Positions 8,641 through 20,964 of a stretch of 64,000 bases of DNA are shown piece by piece. The stretch covers positions 215,550 through 279,549 of the forward strand of contig NZ_LMSA01000002.1 of NCBI RefSeq assembly GCF_001427985.1, read 5' to 3'. Source of the stretch: Knoellia sp. Soil729. GTDB taxonomy: Bacteria; Actinomycetota; Actinomycetes; Actinomycetales; Dermatophilaceae. The position numbers and the translations under genes were made by a program. Position 1 is the stretch's first letter. The number at the start of each line of letters is the position of its first letter. The notes under the pieces were generated by a model. That model was given only the letters and a program-made list of their open reading frames with translations, was not told where the DNA came from and did no database searches.

Positions 8641-10716
8641 CTAGGAGCCGACCCGGGAGTCGCGGATGACGTCGACGAAGCGACCCATGATGTCGTTGAG
8701 CCCGAAGTCCTTGGGCGTGAAGACCTCGGCCACCCCGAGCGCCTTGAGCTTCAGGGCATCGGACTCGGGGATGATCCCCCCCACGATGACCGGGATGTCA
8801 CCGGCACCGGCCTCGCGCAGTCCGTCGAGCACCTCGGGGACCAGCTCCATGTGGGACCCCGACAGGATCGAGATGCCGACCAAGTGCACGTCCTCGGAGA
8901 CCGCAGCCGCGACGATCTGCTCCGGCGTGAGCCGGATGCCCTGGTAGATCACCTCGAAGCCCGCGTCACGGGCGCGCACCGCGATCTGCTCTGCCCCGTT
9001 GGAGTGTCCGTCGAGTCCCGGCTTGCCCACCAGAAGGCGCAGCGTCTCGCCCAGCTCGTCGCGCAGCCCGGCCACCCGCTCGCGCACGGCCGAGAGCTCG
9101 ACGCCCGCCGCGCCTCCGGTCAGGCCGACCGAGCCCGTGACGCCCGTGGGCGCCCGGAACTCACCGAACACGTCACGCAGCGCCTGGGCCCACTCCCCTG
9201 TGGTCACCTCGGCGCGGGCGCACTCGAGAGAGGCCTCCATGAGGTTCTCGTCCGTCTCGGCGACCTCACGCAGGTGCGCCAGTGCTGCGGCAGCACGGTC
9301 GCGCTTGGCCGGGTCGGCGTCGCGCCTCTCGCGCCACTCGCGCACGGCGGCTGCGGCAGCTGCCTCCACGCCCGCGTCGACGGTCTGGATGGCCGTGTCG
9401 AGGTCAGCGGTGAGCGGGTTGGGCTCGGTGGTCTCGAACCTGTTGACTCCGACGATGACGTCCTCGCCGGCCTCGATGCGCTGACGCCGCAACGCGTGCG
9501 AGGAGACCAGCGCCGACTTCATGTAGCCGCTCTCGACCGCGGCGACGGCGCCGCCCAGCTCGGCGACCCGGGCGATCTCTGCCTTGGCACCAGCGACGAG
9601 CTCCGCCACCTTCGCCTCGACCACGGCCGAGCCCTCGAAGAGGTCGTCGTACTCCAGGAGGTCGGACTCGTAGGCCAGCACCTGCTGCATGCGCAGCGAC
9701 CACTGCTGGTCCCACGGGCGCGGCAGTCCCAGGGCCTCGTTCCAGGCCGGCAGCTGCACGGCGCGGGCCCGAGCACCCTTGGAGAGGGTCACCGCGAGCA
9801 TCTCGAGGACGATGCGCTGCACGTTGTTCTCGGGCTGAGCCTCGGTGAGCCCGAGTGAGTTGACCTGGACCCCGTAGCGGAAGCGCCGCTGCGTGGGGTC
9901 GCTCACCCCGTAGCGCTCGCGCGTGAGCTCGTCCCAGAGCTCAACGAACGCCCGCATCTTGCACATCTCCTCGACGAAGCGCACGCCGGCGTTGACGAAG
10001 AAGGAGATCCGGGCGACGACCTCACCGAAGCGCTCCGCAGGAACCTGCCCGGCGTCACGCACGGCGTCGAGCACCGCGATCGCCGTGGACATCGCGTAGG
10101 CGATCTCCTGCACGGGCGTGGCGCCGGCCTCCTGCAGGTGGTAGCTGCAGATGTTGATCGGGTTCCACTTGGGGATGTCGGAGACCGTGTAGGACACCAT
10201 GTCCGTGATGAGCCGCAGCGAGGGAGCCGGCGCGAAGACATAGGTCCCGCGCGACAGGTACTCCTTGATGATGTCGTTCTGCGTCGTGCCCCCCAGCGCC
10301 CTGACGACCTCGGCGGGGTCCTCGCCCGCGGCGGTGGCCTGGTCCTCGGCCGCCACCTGGTACATCGCCAGCAGCCACATCGCGGTCGCATTGATCGTCA
10401 TCGACGTGTTCATCTGCCCGAGCGGGATCTGGTCGAAGAGGGCCCGCATGTCACCGATGTGCGAGATCGGGACGCCGACCTTGCCGACCTCGCCCCGAGC
10501 CAGGACGTGGTCGGGGTCGTAACCCGTCTGCGTCGGCAGGTCGAAGGCCACGGACAGGCCGGTCTGGCCCTTCTCGAGGTTGCGGCGGTACAGCGCGTTC
10601 GAGGCGGCCGCACTGGAGTGGCCGGCATACGTGCGCATGACCCAGGGACGGTCGCGTTCGGGACGGGAGGGCTCGGCGGCGTCGGACACCGGCTCGGCAG
10701 AACGGTCTTCGGGCAT
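8641..10716 (-). CDS. meaA: B12-dependent acyl-CoA mutase, MeaA type (ethylmalonyl-CoA mutase)
   Basis: Adenosylcobalamin-dependent carbon-skeleton rearrangement of an acyl-CoA. 691 residues in one chain: an N-terminal substrate barrel (about 20-530) with RTYAGHSSA near residue 28 and VAFDLPTQTGYD, and a C-terminal B12-binding domain with DGHSNGAEQ, giving the DxHxxG cobalt-histidine motif, plus SGSHMELVPEV and a GG(I/V) loop. Sequence style and single-chain length match the Streptomyces MeaA/ethylmalonyl-CoA mutase group better than the two-subunit methylmalonyl-CoA mutase. I see no crotonyl-CoA carboxylase/reductase gene in the window, so the ethylmalonyl-CoA pathway is inferred from family only. 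PduO (12306-12989), which makes the cofactor, lies nearby. Confidence 0.85.
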   Translation of the reverse strand: MPEDRSAEPVSDAAEPSRPERDRPWVMRTYAGHSSAAASNALYRRNLEKGQTGLSVAFDLPTQTGYDPDHVLARGEVGKVGVPISHIGDMRALFDQIPLGQMNTSMTINATAMWLLAMYQVAAEDQATAAGEDPAEVVRALGGTTQNDIIKEYLSRGTYVFAPAPSLRLITDMVSYTVSDIPKWNPINICSYHLQEAGATPVQEIAYAMSTAIAVLDAVRDAGQVPAERFGEVVARISFFVNAGVRFVEEMCKMRAFVELWDELTRERYGVSDPTQRRFRYGVQVNSLGLTEAQPENNVQRIVLEMLAVTLSKGARARAVQLPAWNEALGLPRPWDQQWSLRMQQVLAYESDLLEYDDLFEGSAVVEAKVAELVAGAKAEIARVAELGGAVAAVESGYMKSALVSSHALRRQRIEAGEDVIVGVNRFETTEPNPLTADLDTAIQTVDAGVEAAAAAAVREWRERRDADPAKRDRAAAALAHLREVAETDENLMEASLECARAEVTTGEWAQALRDVFGEFRAPTGVTGSVGLTGGAAGVELSAVRERVAGLRDELGETLRLLVGKPGLDGHSNGAEQIAVRARDAGFEVIYQGIRLTPEQIVAAAVSEDVHLVGISILSGSHMELVPEVLDGLREAGAGDIPVIVGGIIPESDALKLKALGVAEVFTPKDFGLNDIMGRFVDVIRDSRVGS

Positions 10717-10774
10717 GTCGTGGACGCTACCTGCGGGCCACCGGTCGAGACAGGGTCTCAGGCGGTGAGAGTGC

Positions 10775-11833
10775 TCACGCCGGGAGCACCGCTCCTGCGT
10801 GCCGTGGCGGCGCGATCCGCTCGAGCGCCCACTCCACCGGGCCCTGCCCGATGAGGCGCGCCCACCCCCACGCCGTTCCCAGCGAGAGCGAGAGCAGGAT
10901 CACCATGGCGGCCCACCCGCCCTCGGGGAAGGGCGCGATGAGGGGGACCAGCAGCAGGACGTGGCCGACGTAGAGCGACAGCGCGACCCGGCCGAGCAGC
11001 GCGAGCTGGCGCAGCACGGCATACAGCGGTCGTTGCCCGACCCTCGCGAGACCGGTCACCATGACGATCCCGTATGCCGCGAGCGCCAGTCCGTTCTCCT
11101 GCACCTGGTCCGGGAGGTCACCCGAGAAGCGCACCGGGTGGCCCAGGAGCTCGGCCGCGAAGCTGGCCCAAACCATGCCCAGCCCCACGAGGGCGCACCA
11201 CCACGCCGTGCGCTCGTCGCGGAGCCCTCGACGCGCCAGCACCGCCCCGACGAGGAAGACGGGCAGGAGCGTCAGCACCCGGTAGTGGGGGTTGAGGACC
11301 ACCCACTGCACGAGCGGGTTCGTCGCCCACGGTGCGTCGGGCGGCTGGCCTCCGGCCACTCCTCCTGCCGCGCGGGTGGCTGCCCGGATGACCCAGGGCC
11401 CGGCCACGAACAGGGCTGCAGCGAGGCCGAGCAACCAGCGCGCGGCGAGACGGAGGAGCGGTGTGCCGAGGATGAGCAGCAGGCCCAGGATGTGCAGGAT
11501 GACGGCCACCCAGTGGTCGAGCTGCTCGAGCAGGGTCCCCAGGAGGATCAGCGCAAGCCCCTTGACGACGGCTCGAGCGTCCCCGCGCGCGGCGTCACTC
11601 CGGCGGAAGACCAGGCCGGCGGCCACTCCCATGACCAGGGCGAACAGCGGCGAGGCGAGGTCGTTGACCTGTTGGAGGACGAAGGCAGCCGACTCCGAGA
11701 TCCGGCCACTGACAAAGGGGAGCCCATGGGCGATGACCATGGCGACGACGGCGAGGCCACGCGCAGCATCGAGCCCGAGGACCCGCGAGGCACCCACGCG
11801 TTCGGTCCTGCTCTGACTCACCTGCTCTGCCAC
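10775..11833 (-). CDS. HGSNAT/DUF1624-like membrane acyltransferase
   Basis: Integral membrane protein of about 352 residues with eight to ten predicted helices. The first, following RVLGLDAARGLAVVAMVIAHG, carries the Asp-Arg and His pattern of the heparan-alpha-glucosaminide N-acetyltransferase catalytic family (DUF1624), and later segments resemble DUF418. Such proteins are thought to move an acyl group across the membrane onto a glycan. The start is uncertain: GTG at 11833 or GTG at 11821, neither with a strong ribosome site. It follows the STAS gene by 17 bases on the same strand and is probably co-transcribed with it. Confidence 0.7.
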   Translation of the reverse strand: MAEQVSQSRTERVGASRVLGLDAARGLAVVAMVIAHGLPFVSGRISESAAFVLQQVNDLASPLFALVMGVAAGLVFRRSDAARGDARAVVKGLALILLGTLLEQLDHWVAVILHILGLLLILGTPLLRLAARWLLGLAAALFVAGPWVIRAATRAAGGVAGGQPPDAPWATNPLVQWVVLNPHYRVLTLLPVFLVGAVLARRGLRDERTAWWCALVGLGMVWASFAAELLGHPVRFSGDLPDQVQENGLALAAYGIVMVTGLARVGQRPLYAVLRQLALLGRVALSLYVGHVLLLVPLIAPFPEGGWAAMVILLSLSLGTAWGWARLIGQGPVEWALERIAPPRHAGAVLPA

Positions 11834-11850
11834 AGGGACAGCGTGGCAGG

Positions 11851-12204
11851 TCAGCCCACTGCAGCGGTGACGGTCAGGGGTGCCGGCCCGACCAGGTGGG
11901 CGAGTCGCGCACGCCTCAGCAGCCGGTGGGTGCGGGGATCGGCATCGACGATGCAGAAGGTCCGCGACGCACGTCGGGCACGTCGCAGGCACTCCACGAT
12001 GACCCCGAAGCCCGTCGCATCACCGATCTCGCACTCCGCGAGGTCGAGGAGGAGGTCGTCGCTGCCGTCGTCGACGATGCTGTGCAGCACCATGCGCAGG
12101 TCCGGCACGGTGTGGAAGTCGAGCCGCCCCCGCAGGGAGACGTGATGACCCAGGGCGTCACGGCGCTCCTCGAGCGTCACGATCGTGTGTCCACGCTGAT
12201 CCAC
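11851..12204 (-). CDS. STAS domain protein (anti-sigma factor antagonist-like)
   Basis: 117 residues forming a single STAS domain, the fold of SpoIIAA/RsbV antagonists that bind kinase-type anti-sigma factors. The segment DLAECEIGDATGFGVIVECL corresponds to the phosphorylation loop; the usual Ser of the DSSG motif is replaced by Thr (DATG). The GTG start at 12204 is preceded by GGGAGG with seven-base spacing. No anti-sigma kinase gene is in the window. Role in stress or partner-switching control is inferred. Confidence 0.75.
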   Translation of the reverse strand: MDQRGHTIVTLEERRDALGHHVSLRGRLDFHTVPDLRMVLHSIVDDGSDDLLLDLAECEIGDATGFGVIVECLRRARRASRTFCIVDADPRTHRLLRRARLAHLVGPAPLTVTAAVG

Positions 12205-12293
12205 GGTCGCCTCCCTTCAGCTGAGGTCCATTGAACGCGACGATCGATCGGTCCCGGGCATGCTGCAGGTAAAGACTCGGCAAAGCCGTCTGG

Positions 12294-12299
12294 CAGGCT
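12294..12299 (+). promoter_or_regulatory. -10-like CAGGCT before pduO
   Basis: CAGGCT ends six bases upstream of the pduO ATG, the same geometry as the TAGGGT box of nucS, and no ribosome site precedes the ATG. It suggests a leaderless transcript. Confidence 0.35.
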
Positions 12300-12305
12300 G
12301 CTGCC

Positions 12306-12989
12306 ATGGTCAACCTCACCCGCATCTACACCCGCACCGGCGACAACGGGACGACGGCCCTCGGCGACTTCAGCCGCACGAGCAAGACCGACCCGCGGTT
12401 GGCGGCCTACGCCGACGTCAACGAGGCCAACGCGGTGATCGGCGTGGTCCTCGCGGCGGGTGACCTTCCCGACGACGTGCGCGCCATCCTCACCCGGGTC
12501 CAGAACGACCTCTTCGACGTCGGTGCGGACCTGTGCACGCCCCTGTTGGAGGCCCCTGAGTACCCGCCCCTGCGTGTGCAGTCCGAGTGGATCGACGAGC
12601 TCGAGGCCGACTGCGACACCCAGAACGCCAAGCTCGAGAAGCTGCGGTCCTTCATCCTTCCCGGGGGCACGATCGCGGCCGCGCACCTCCACCAGGCCAC
12701 CACGGTCGTGCGCCGGTCCGAACGCAGCACGTGGGCGGCCATCGAGCGCCACGGGACGGCGATGGGCACCGCCAAGGGCGAGGGCGGGGTCAACCCGACG
12801 ACCGCGGCCTACCTCAACCGCCTCTCTGACCTGCTGTTCATCCTCGCGCGGGTGGCCAACCTCGACGCCGGTGGTGACGTCCTGTGGCAGCCCGGTGGCG
12901 GACGTGCTGCGGCTCCCACCAAGGCACGCAAGGCCTCCGGGAGCCCGGCCGTGTCCGAGCAGGACGACCCCACGACCGACGACGACTGA
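12306..12989 (+). CDS. pduO: PduO-type ATP:cob(I)alamin adenosyltransferase
   Basis: Transfers the adenosyl group of ATP to cob(I)alamin, making adenosylcobalamin for B12-dependent mutases such as the adjacent MeaA-type protein. 227 residues; the ATP-binding N-terminus is RIYTRTGDNGTTALGD at about residues 6-21, and the conserved helix carries VVRRSERSTW and LNRLSDLLFILARVAN. The last 35 or so residues are an acidic/alanine-rich tail beyond the usual domain. No Shine-Dalgarno sequence precedes the ATG. Confidence 0.93.
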   Translation: MVNLTRIYTRTGDNGTTALGDFSRTSKTDPRLAAYADVNEANAVIGVVLAAGDLPDDVRAILTRVQNDLFDVGADLCTPLLEAPEYPPLRVQSEWIDELEADCDTQNAKLEKLRSFILPGGTIAAAHLHQATTVVRRSERSTWAAIERHGTAMGTAKGEGGVNPTTAAYLNRLSDLLFILARVANLDAGGDVLWQPGGGRAAAPTKARKASGSPAVSEQDDPTTDDD

Positions 12990-13044
12990 GCTGCGGCCAG
13001 GGCACTCGGCCCTGAAGCGCTCCGCGGCTCAGGCGCTCAGCGCC

Positions 13045-13473
13045 TCAGGCGACGTTGACGTTGAAGCCCGGCGGCGAGCTCTCGAGCCACGCCCGCAGCG
13101 CGGTGTAGGCCGGCGGACTCATGGCCAGCTCGTAGTTGGTGGTGCGGGACCGGCCGGTCACGGTCACCGCGTCCGGGGGCAGGCCGGGGACGGTCTCACC
13201 GAGGCGGTGGGGCGCACCGAGGTCGAGGTCGTGGCGCACCCAGGCGTGGGCGGGGCGCAGGGAGGGGCCGATGACCGAGAACCAGTCGAGCCGCTCCCCC
13301 GCGATGCGTGCCAGACCCAGGCGCCAGCGCCCGTCACCGACGCTGATGGCGCACAGCATGAGGGGCTTGCCGCCCGAGATGTAGCGACGCCGCACCCAGA
13401 TGAAGATGATGCAGGCTGCCAAGAGGGCGAGCGCCACCACGAGCACGAGCTCGATGGCGGCGATCGGCTTCAT
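13045..13473 (-). CDS. DUF2550 membrane-anchored protein
   Basis: 142 residues: one N-terminal membrane helix (about 7-28, IELVLVVALALLAACIIFIWV) followed by an Arg-rich cytoplasmic domain with RRRYISGGKPLMLC. The family regularly follows atpC in actinobacteria, as here, 18 bases after it on the same strand. Function unknown; co-transcription with the ATP synthase operon suggests a link to it. Confidence 0.8.
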   Translation of the reverse strand: MKPIAAIELVLVVALALLAACIIFIWVRRRYISGGKPLMLCAISVGDGRWRLGLARIAGERLDWFSVIGPSLRPAHAWVRHDLDLGAPHRLGETVPGLPPDAVTVTGRSRTTNYELAMSPPAYTALRAWLESSPPGFNVNVA

Positions 13474-13491
13474 GGCATGTCCGCCGGGGCT

Positions 13492-13761
13492 CTAGTTGCT
13501 CAGGTCCGAGGCGTCGACGGCCTCGGCGAGGATCGTCACCCGGTCGTGGTCGACGGAGAGGAAGCCACCGTTGATCGTGGCGGTGCGGACACCGCCCTCA
13601 CCATGGATCTTGATGTCCCCCTCGACGAGCACGCCGAGAATGGGCGTGTGACCGGGCAGGATCCCGAGCTCACCGTCGATGGAGCGGGCGCTGACCTGGC
13701 GTGCCTCGCCCTCCCAGACCTTGCGGTCCGCGGCGACGAGTTCGACCTGAAGCTGGCTCAC
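13492..13761 (-). CDS. atpC: F0F1 ATP synthase subunit epsilon
   Basis: Central-stalk subunit of the F1 sector. 89 residues, with LQVELVAADRKVWEGEARQVSA at the start and the conserved ELGILPGHTPILGVL. It lacks most of the C-terminal helical hairpin present in the longer E. coli subunit (about 139 residues); a short epsilon of this size is common in actinobacteria. Separated from atpD by 139 bases that contain a stable hairpin. Confidence 0.95.
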   Translation of the reverse strand: MSQLQVELVAADRKVWEGEARQVSARSIDGELGILPGHTPILGVLVEGDIKIHGEGGVRTATINGGFLSVDHDRVTILAEAVDASDLSN

Positions 13762-13830
13762 GTGTTCCTCCGGGGAAGTGGTGTGTGGTGAAGTCTACCG
13801 GCAACAAAAACGACGTCCGGCGACGATCAA

Positions 13831-13877
13831 GGGAGTGCGTGGCAGGCTCGCGAGGAACGAGCGAGCCACGCACTCCC
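13831..13877 (-). terminator. Hairpin between atpD and atpC
   Basis: Arms GGGAGTGCGTGGC (13831-13843) and GCCACGCACTCCC (13865-13877) are perfectly complementary. Lying inside the operon, it could slow decay or partly terminate transcription before atpC and so tune subunit dosage. Confidence 0.55.
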
Positions 13878-13900
13878 GTTGAGGAGCCGGACAGATGTGA

Positions 13901-16269
<2,369 letters not shown>

Positions 16270-16330
16270 AGTTTTCCGCCCTTCCTGGTCTGAAGTCTGT
16301 GGTGGTGCTGAGTTGACTGCTGGTTCTGAG

Positions 16331-16423
16331 CCGGTATGCCGTGTGCCCGGTTGCGTGGCACGTGGCCCCGCGTCCGGCTCCCGGTGCCGGGTGGTCACGC
16401 AAGGTGACCACCCGGCATACCGG
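16331..16423 (-). terminator. Nested hairpins in the atpA-atpG gap, with a GTATGCCG pair
   Basis: Outer arms CCGGTATGCC (16331-16340) and GGCATACCGG (16414-16423) enclose a second perfect stem, CCGGGTGGTCAC (16387-16398) with GTGACCACCCGG (16404-16415). The two stems share bases, so they are alternatives. The outer pair consists of two octamer motifs in inverted orientation. Confidence 0.55.
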
Positions 16424-16435
16424 AAGAAGCGGTTG

Positions 16436-18073
16436 TCAGCGCTTCTGCTTGACGATCTGCTCCTGCTCGGAGTCCAGGGCGTCGTCGCCGCTCTCGGACT
16501 CGTCACCGACGGGCACGTTGTCCTTGTTGGAGGGCTGGAAGCCCTTCTTGAAGGCGTCGATCTCGGCCTTGAGGGCTTCCTCGGTCGACTCCTCGAACTT
16601 GCCCGTCTCGCGGATCGCGTCGAGCAGGTCCTTCTTGCTGCGACGGAGGTGGTCGAGGAACTCGGCCTCGAAGCGGCGGATGTCCTCGACCGCGACCGAG
16701 TCGAGCTGGCCGGTGGTGCCGGCCCAGATCGAGACGACTTGCTCCTCGACCGGGAACGGGTTCGACTGCGACTGCTTGAGCAGCTCGACCAGCCGCGCAC
16801 CCTTGGCCAGCTGGGCCTTGGATGCCGGGTCGAGGTCGGACGCGAACATGGCGAACGCCTCGAGCGCACGGAACTGGGCGAGGTCGAGCTTGAGTCGACC
16901 GGAGACACCCTTCATGGCCTTGGTCTGCGCAGCGCCACCGACTCGGGACACCGACACACCCACATCGACCGCGGGGCGGACGTTGGCGTTGAAGAGGTCG
17001 GCCTGGAGGTAGATCTGGCCGTCGGTGATGGAGATGACGTTGGTCGGGATGTAGGCCGAGACGTCACCCGCCTTGGTCTCGATGATCGGGAGGCCGGTCA
17101 TCGAGCCCGCACCGAGCTCGTCGCTGAGCTTCGCGCAACGCTCGAGCAGACGGGAGTGCAGGTAGAAGACGTCACCCGGGTAGGCCTCGCGGCCCGGCGG
17201 GCGCCGGAGGAGGAGGGAGACGGCGCGGTAGGCCTCGGCCTGCTTGGACAGGTCGTCGAAGACGATGAGGACGTGCTTGCCCTGGTACATCCAGTGCTGC
17301 CCGATGGCCGAACCGGTGTAGGGCGCGAGGTACTTGAAGCCGGCCGAGTCGGAGGCAGGGGCCGCGACGATGGTGGTGTACTCCATGGCGCCGGCGTCCT
17401 CGAGCGTGCCGCGAACGGCAGCGATCGTGGACCCCTTCTGACCGATGGCGACATAGATGCACCGCACCTGCTTGGACGGGTCGCCGGACTCCCAGAACTC
17501 CTTCTGGTTGATGATCGTGTCGACGGCGACGGTGGACTTGCCCGTCTGACGGTCACCAATGATGAGCTGGCGCTGGCCACGGCCGATCGGCGTCATGGCG
17601 TCGACCGCCTTGAGGCCGGTCTGCAGTGGCTCGTGGACCGACTTGCGCTGAACCACGTTGGGCGCCTGCAGCTCGAGCGCGCGGCGCTCGTCGCTCTGGA
17701 TGTCGCCGAGACCGTCGATCGGGTTGCCGAGCGGGTCCACGACGCGACCCAGGAAGTTGTCACCGACAGGGACGGAGAGGACCTCTCCGGTGCGCTTGAC
17801 CTGCTGGCCCTCCTCGATGTTGGAGAAGTCACCGAGGATGACGACACCGATGCTGTGGACGTCGAGGTTGAGTGCCAGGCCCAGGGTGCCGTCCTCGAAC
17901 TCGAGGAGCTCGTTGGTCATGGCCGAGGGAAGGCCTTCGACGTGGGCGATGCCGTCACCGGCGTCGCTGACTCGGCCGACCTCTTCGCGGGAGGCCGCGC
18001 CGGGCTCGTAGGACTGGACGTAGGTGTCCAGTGCGTCCCGGATCTCCTCCGGACGGATCGAGAGCTCCGTCAT
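16436..18073 (-). CDS. atpA: F0F1 ATP synthase subunit alpha
   Basis: Non-catalytic nucleotide-binding subunit of the F1 hexamer. 545 residues from the ATG at 18073 with GGGAGAAGA upstream. Walker A is [10 protein letters not shown] (about residue 170), followed by the conserved [16 protein letters not shown]. The arginine finger region reads [19 protein letters not shown]. The C-terminal 40 residues are an acidic, Ser/Asp-rich tail, typical of actinobacterial alpha subunits. Confidence 0.98.
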   Translation of the reverse strand: MTELSIRPEEIRDALDTYVQSYEPGAASREEVGRVSDAGDGIAHVEGLPSAMTNELLEFEDGTLGLALNLDVHSIGVVILGDFSNIEEGQQVKRTGEVLSVPVGDNFLGRVVDPLGNPIDGLGDIQSDERRALELQAPNVVQRKSVHEPLQTGLKAVDAMTPIGRGQRQLIIGDRQTGKSTVAVDTIINQKEFWESGDPSKQVRCIYVAIGQKGSTIAAVRGTLEDAGAMEYTTIVAAPASDSAGFKYLAPYTGSAIGQHWMYQGKHVLIVFDDLSKQAEAYRAVSLLLRRPPGREAYPGDVFYLHSRLLERCAKLSDELGAGSMTGLPIIETKAGDVSAYIPTNVISITDGQIYLQADLFNANVRPAVDVGVSVSRVGGAAQTKAMKGVSGRLKLDLAQFRALEAFAMFASDLDPASKAQLAKGARLVELLKQSQSNPFPVEEQVVSIWAGTTGQLDSVAVEDIRRFEAEFLDHLRRSKKDLLDAIRETGKFEESTEEALKAEIDAFKKGFQPSNKDNVPVGDESESGDDALDSEQEQIVKQKR

Positions 18074-18170
18074 GTGATCTCTTCTCCCTTTGATGTAACC
18101 GCTGCCGGCTCCGATTGAGCCGAAGTGTGTGTGGGGTCCTGCGTTTTCAGATGTGGTCGAGCGTGGTGCG

Positions 18171-18980
18171 TCAGCCGGCGAGGTCGCGGCGGACCTTGTC
18201 CAACCTGCGCAGCACCGTGCCGTCGACGACCTCGTCGCCGACCTGGACGCGGATCCCACCGATGATGCTCGGGTCGAGCACCATCTGGAGGCTGATCTGC
18301 TTGCCGTAGAGCCCTCGCAGGGCCGAGGCCAGGCGGGACTGCTGCTGCTCGTCGAGCGGCACGACGGCGGTCACGAGAGCAATGAGCTCGTCGTGGCGCT
18401 CCGCCGCCAGCGTGAGGTAGGACTCGAGCACCCGGTCGAGGCGACGACCGCGAGGCACGAGCACGGCCTGCTCCGCGAGACGGATCGTCTCGGGCGCGGC
18501 CTTGCCCTCGAGCAGGTTGCGCACGAGGCCGGCCTTGCCGGTGGCGTCGGTGTTGCGGCTGGAGAGGGTGTCGCGCAGGTCGGGGTTGGCCGCGATGATC
18601 CGCTCGAAGCGGAACAGCTCGTCCTCGACCGCGTCGGCGTGACCGGCCTTCTCGGCGCTCGCGATGAGCGCCCGCACCGCCAGGGCCTCGAAGGTGTCCC
18701 CGAGGTCACCCTCCTCGGACCAGCGTTGCGCCACGACCTCACCGGTGAGGGTGTTGGCCGCCTCACTCACCTTGCCGCCGAAGAGGCGGTCGGCGAGCGC
18801 ACGCTTGGCGTCTCCCTCGCGAGAGGGGTCGGCGAAGGCGCGCCGCAGCGAGACGTCATTCTCGATCGCACCGGCGATCGAGAAGAGCTCCTCGGCCAGT
18901 GCCGCACGGTCGACGCCGTCGAGTGCCGAGGTGAGGGCCTTGTCGGCCGCCGCCCGGGCTCCACGCGACGAGCCACGCAT
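18171..18980 (-). CDS. atpH: F0F1 ATP synthase subunit delta
   Basis: Peripheral-stalk subunit joining b to the alpha3beta3 head. 269 residues, longer than the E. coli protein (177) as in other actinobacteria. The C-terminal segment [40 protein letters not shown] is the conserved OSCP signature (read in parts). Its ATG shares one base with the atpF stop (TGATG), so the two are translationally coupled. Confidence 0.95.
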   Translation of the reverse strand: MRGSSRGARAAADKALTSALDGVDRAALAEELFSIAGAIENDVSLRRAFADPSREGDAKRALADRLFGGKVSEAANTLTGEVVAQRWSEEGDLGDTFEALAVRALIASAEKAGHADAVEDELFRFERIIAANPDLRDTLSSRNTDATGKAGLVRNLLEGKAAPETIRLAEQAVLVPRGRRLDRVLESYLTLAAERHDELIALVTAVVPLDEQQQSRLASALRGLYGKQISLQMVLDPSIIGGIRVQVGDEVVDGTVLRRLDKVRRDLAG

Positions 18981-19639
18981 CAGGAGTCCCGCCCTGCGGA
19001 TCCCTCGGCGCCGAGGGTGGAGCCATCGGCTCCAGCCTGCTCCGCCGCTGAGGAGTCGCCGACCGTGGCGCTCGCGCCGACCTTCTCGGGGCGGACGGCG
19101 CCGCTCTCGAGCTCGGCCAGGAAGCGGTCGACGATGCCCTTCTGGCGGACCTCGTCCTCGAGGGACTCACCGACGATGCGACCCGCGAGGGTCGTCGACA
19201 GCGTGCCGACCTCCGAGCGCAGGGAGACCACGGCCTGCTGGCGCTCGGCCTCGATCTGGCGACTGGCCGACTCCGTGATGCGGTTGGCCTCGGCCTGTGC
19301 CTTCTCACGCATCTCGGTGACGATCGATGCACCCTCGGCACGCGCCTCCTCGCGGATGGCGTTCGCCTCGGTGCGAGCCTCGTGCAGCTGGGCTTCGTAC
19401 TGCTGCAGCGCTGCCTGAGCCTGCGCCTGCGCCTGCTCGGCCTGCTCCATGCCGCCCTCGATCGCCGCGGTGCGCTCTGCGTAGAGCGCCTCCATGCGCG
19501 GGACCACCTTGGACTTGAACAGCCAGTACATGATGGCGAAGGCGATGAGCCCGACGATCATCTCAACCGGGTGCGGAAGCAGCGGGAACCCCGAGGGGAA
19601 GCCCACCTCATCGGCGGCAACGACGGATGTGGGAATCAC
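18980..19639 (-). CDS. atpF: F0F1 ATP synthase subunit b
   Basis: Membrane-anchored peripheral stalk. 219 residues: short N-terminus, one membrane helix at about 25-44 (VEMIVGLIAFAIMYWLF), then a long charged, Ala/Glu/Gln-rich coiled coil to about residue 170, and a Gly/Ala/Ser-rich tail after residue 185 not found in short b subunits. One-base overlap with atpH. Confidence 0.95.
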   Translation of the reverse strand: MIPTSVVAADEVGFPSGFPLLPHPVEMIVGLIAFAIMYWLFKSKVVPRMEALYAERTAAIEGGMEQAEQAQAQAQAALQQYEAQLHEARTEANAIREEARAEGASIVTEMREKAQAEANRITESASRQIEAERQQAVVSLRSEVGTLSTTLAGRIVGESLEDEVRQKGIVDRFLAELESGAVRPEKVGASATVGDSSAAEQAGADGSTLGAEGSAGRDS

Positions 19640-19687
19640 ATCTGGTCCTATCTGTTAGGGCTCGGTCAGCGGTGACGAGGGGTGATG

Positions 19688-19948
<261 letters not shown>

Positions 19949-19988
19949 TTATTCAGTTGGGTCGTGCGCGGGCCCGAGGGCTCGCGGG

Positions 19989-20807
19989 TCAGTGGTGTTC
20001 GGAGACCGCGTCGGAGATGTAGAGCGCGGCGAGCAGCGTGAAGATGAACGCCTGGAGGAACTCGATGAGCAGCTCGAAGAAGCTCATGCCGATCGAGAAG
20101 CCGAAGGCGAGGATCCCGGAGAAGTTGAGGAAGAGGTTCTCGCCGTGCAGCAGGAGGTACTCGCCGCCGAGGATGAAGACGAGGAGCATGAGGTGACCGG
20201 CGAGCATGTTGCCCATGAGTCGCAGCGCCAGCGTGAGCGGGCGGATGAGGAAGTAGGTCAGGAACTCGAGCACGAAGAGGATCGGCTTGAGCCAGCCCGG
20301 CAGTCCCGGAGGGACGAGCGACTTGAGGTAGGGCAGGACGCCGTGCTTCCGGCGGATCGCGACCGTGTGGTAGACGATGTAGACGATGAGGGTGAGCACC
20401 AGCGGAACGCCCAGGCGGCTCATCGTGGGGTACTGGATGAAGGGCAGGATCCCGAAGACGTTGTTGAGCAGGATGAGTGAGAACAGCGTCAGGAGCAGGG
20501 GCAGGAACTGGATGAAGTCCTTGCTGCCGATGATGTCGCGCCCGATCGTGTTGCGCACGAAGTTGTAGACGCCCTCGACCATGAACTGGCGCTTGGTGGG
20601 GACCACGCTCAACCGAGCCGTCCCCGCGAAGAACCACGCGATCATGCCGACGGAGAGCAGCAGCACCAGCGCCGGGCGGGTGAAGGCCATCGCGCCCTCA
20701 CCGATCAGCGGCCACCAGAAGGCTTCGACGCCGGGCGTCTGGAACCCGCCTTCGCCGGCAACGGAACCGATGCCGGACAGCGTGTGGGTCAGCACGTTCA
20801 GGCTCAA
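19989..20807 (-). CDS. atpB: F0F1 ATP synthase subunit a
   Basis: Proton channel of the F0 sector. 272 residues from a TTG at 20807, chosen because GGAGGAG lies seven to eight bases upstream while the nearest GTG, nine bases further in, has none so well placed. Membrane helices include ALVLLLSVGMIAWFFAGTA and the conserved ALRLMGNMLAGHL, which carries the essential arginine. The in-frame extension to 21044 has no similarity and crosses the atpI gap. Confidence 0.93.
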   Translation of the reverse strand: MSLNVLTHTLSGIGSVAGEGGFQTPGVEAFWWPLIGEGAMAFTRPALVLLLSVGMIAWFFAGTARLSVVPTKRQFMVEGVYNFVRNTIGRDIIGSKDFIQFLPLLLTLFSLILLNNVFGILPFIQYPTMSRLGVPLVLTLIVYIVYHTVAIRRKHGVLPYLKSLVPPGLPGWLKPILFVLEFLTYFLIRPLTLALRLMGNMLAGHLMLLVFILGGEYLLLHGENLFLNFSGILAFGFSIGMSFFELLIEFLQAFIFTLLAALYISDAVSEHH

Positions 20808-20964
20808 GACCTCTCCTCCAAGGACGAGTTCAACATCTGTCGCGACGCTTCCGACGCGAGGACAAAAGCTGTGGCGCGGCGCGGGCTGGAACAGGGCGTA
20901 CCTGTTGCCGACGGCACGCCGTACGGTACCGGACGAAACGGGGTCGAGGCGACGCGGGGCCCCA

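Noticed and set aside
16313-18118. 601-codon open frame opposite atpA
   Set aside because: Antisense shadow of a certain atpA gene.
19631-19660. GGGAAT...GTT after the atpF start as a SigR promoter
   Set aside because: Spacer is 17 bases and it points against the atp genes toward no gene.
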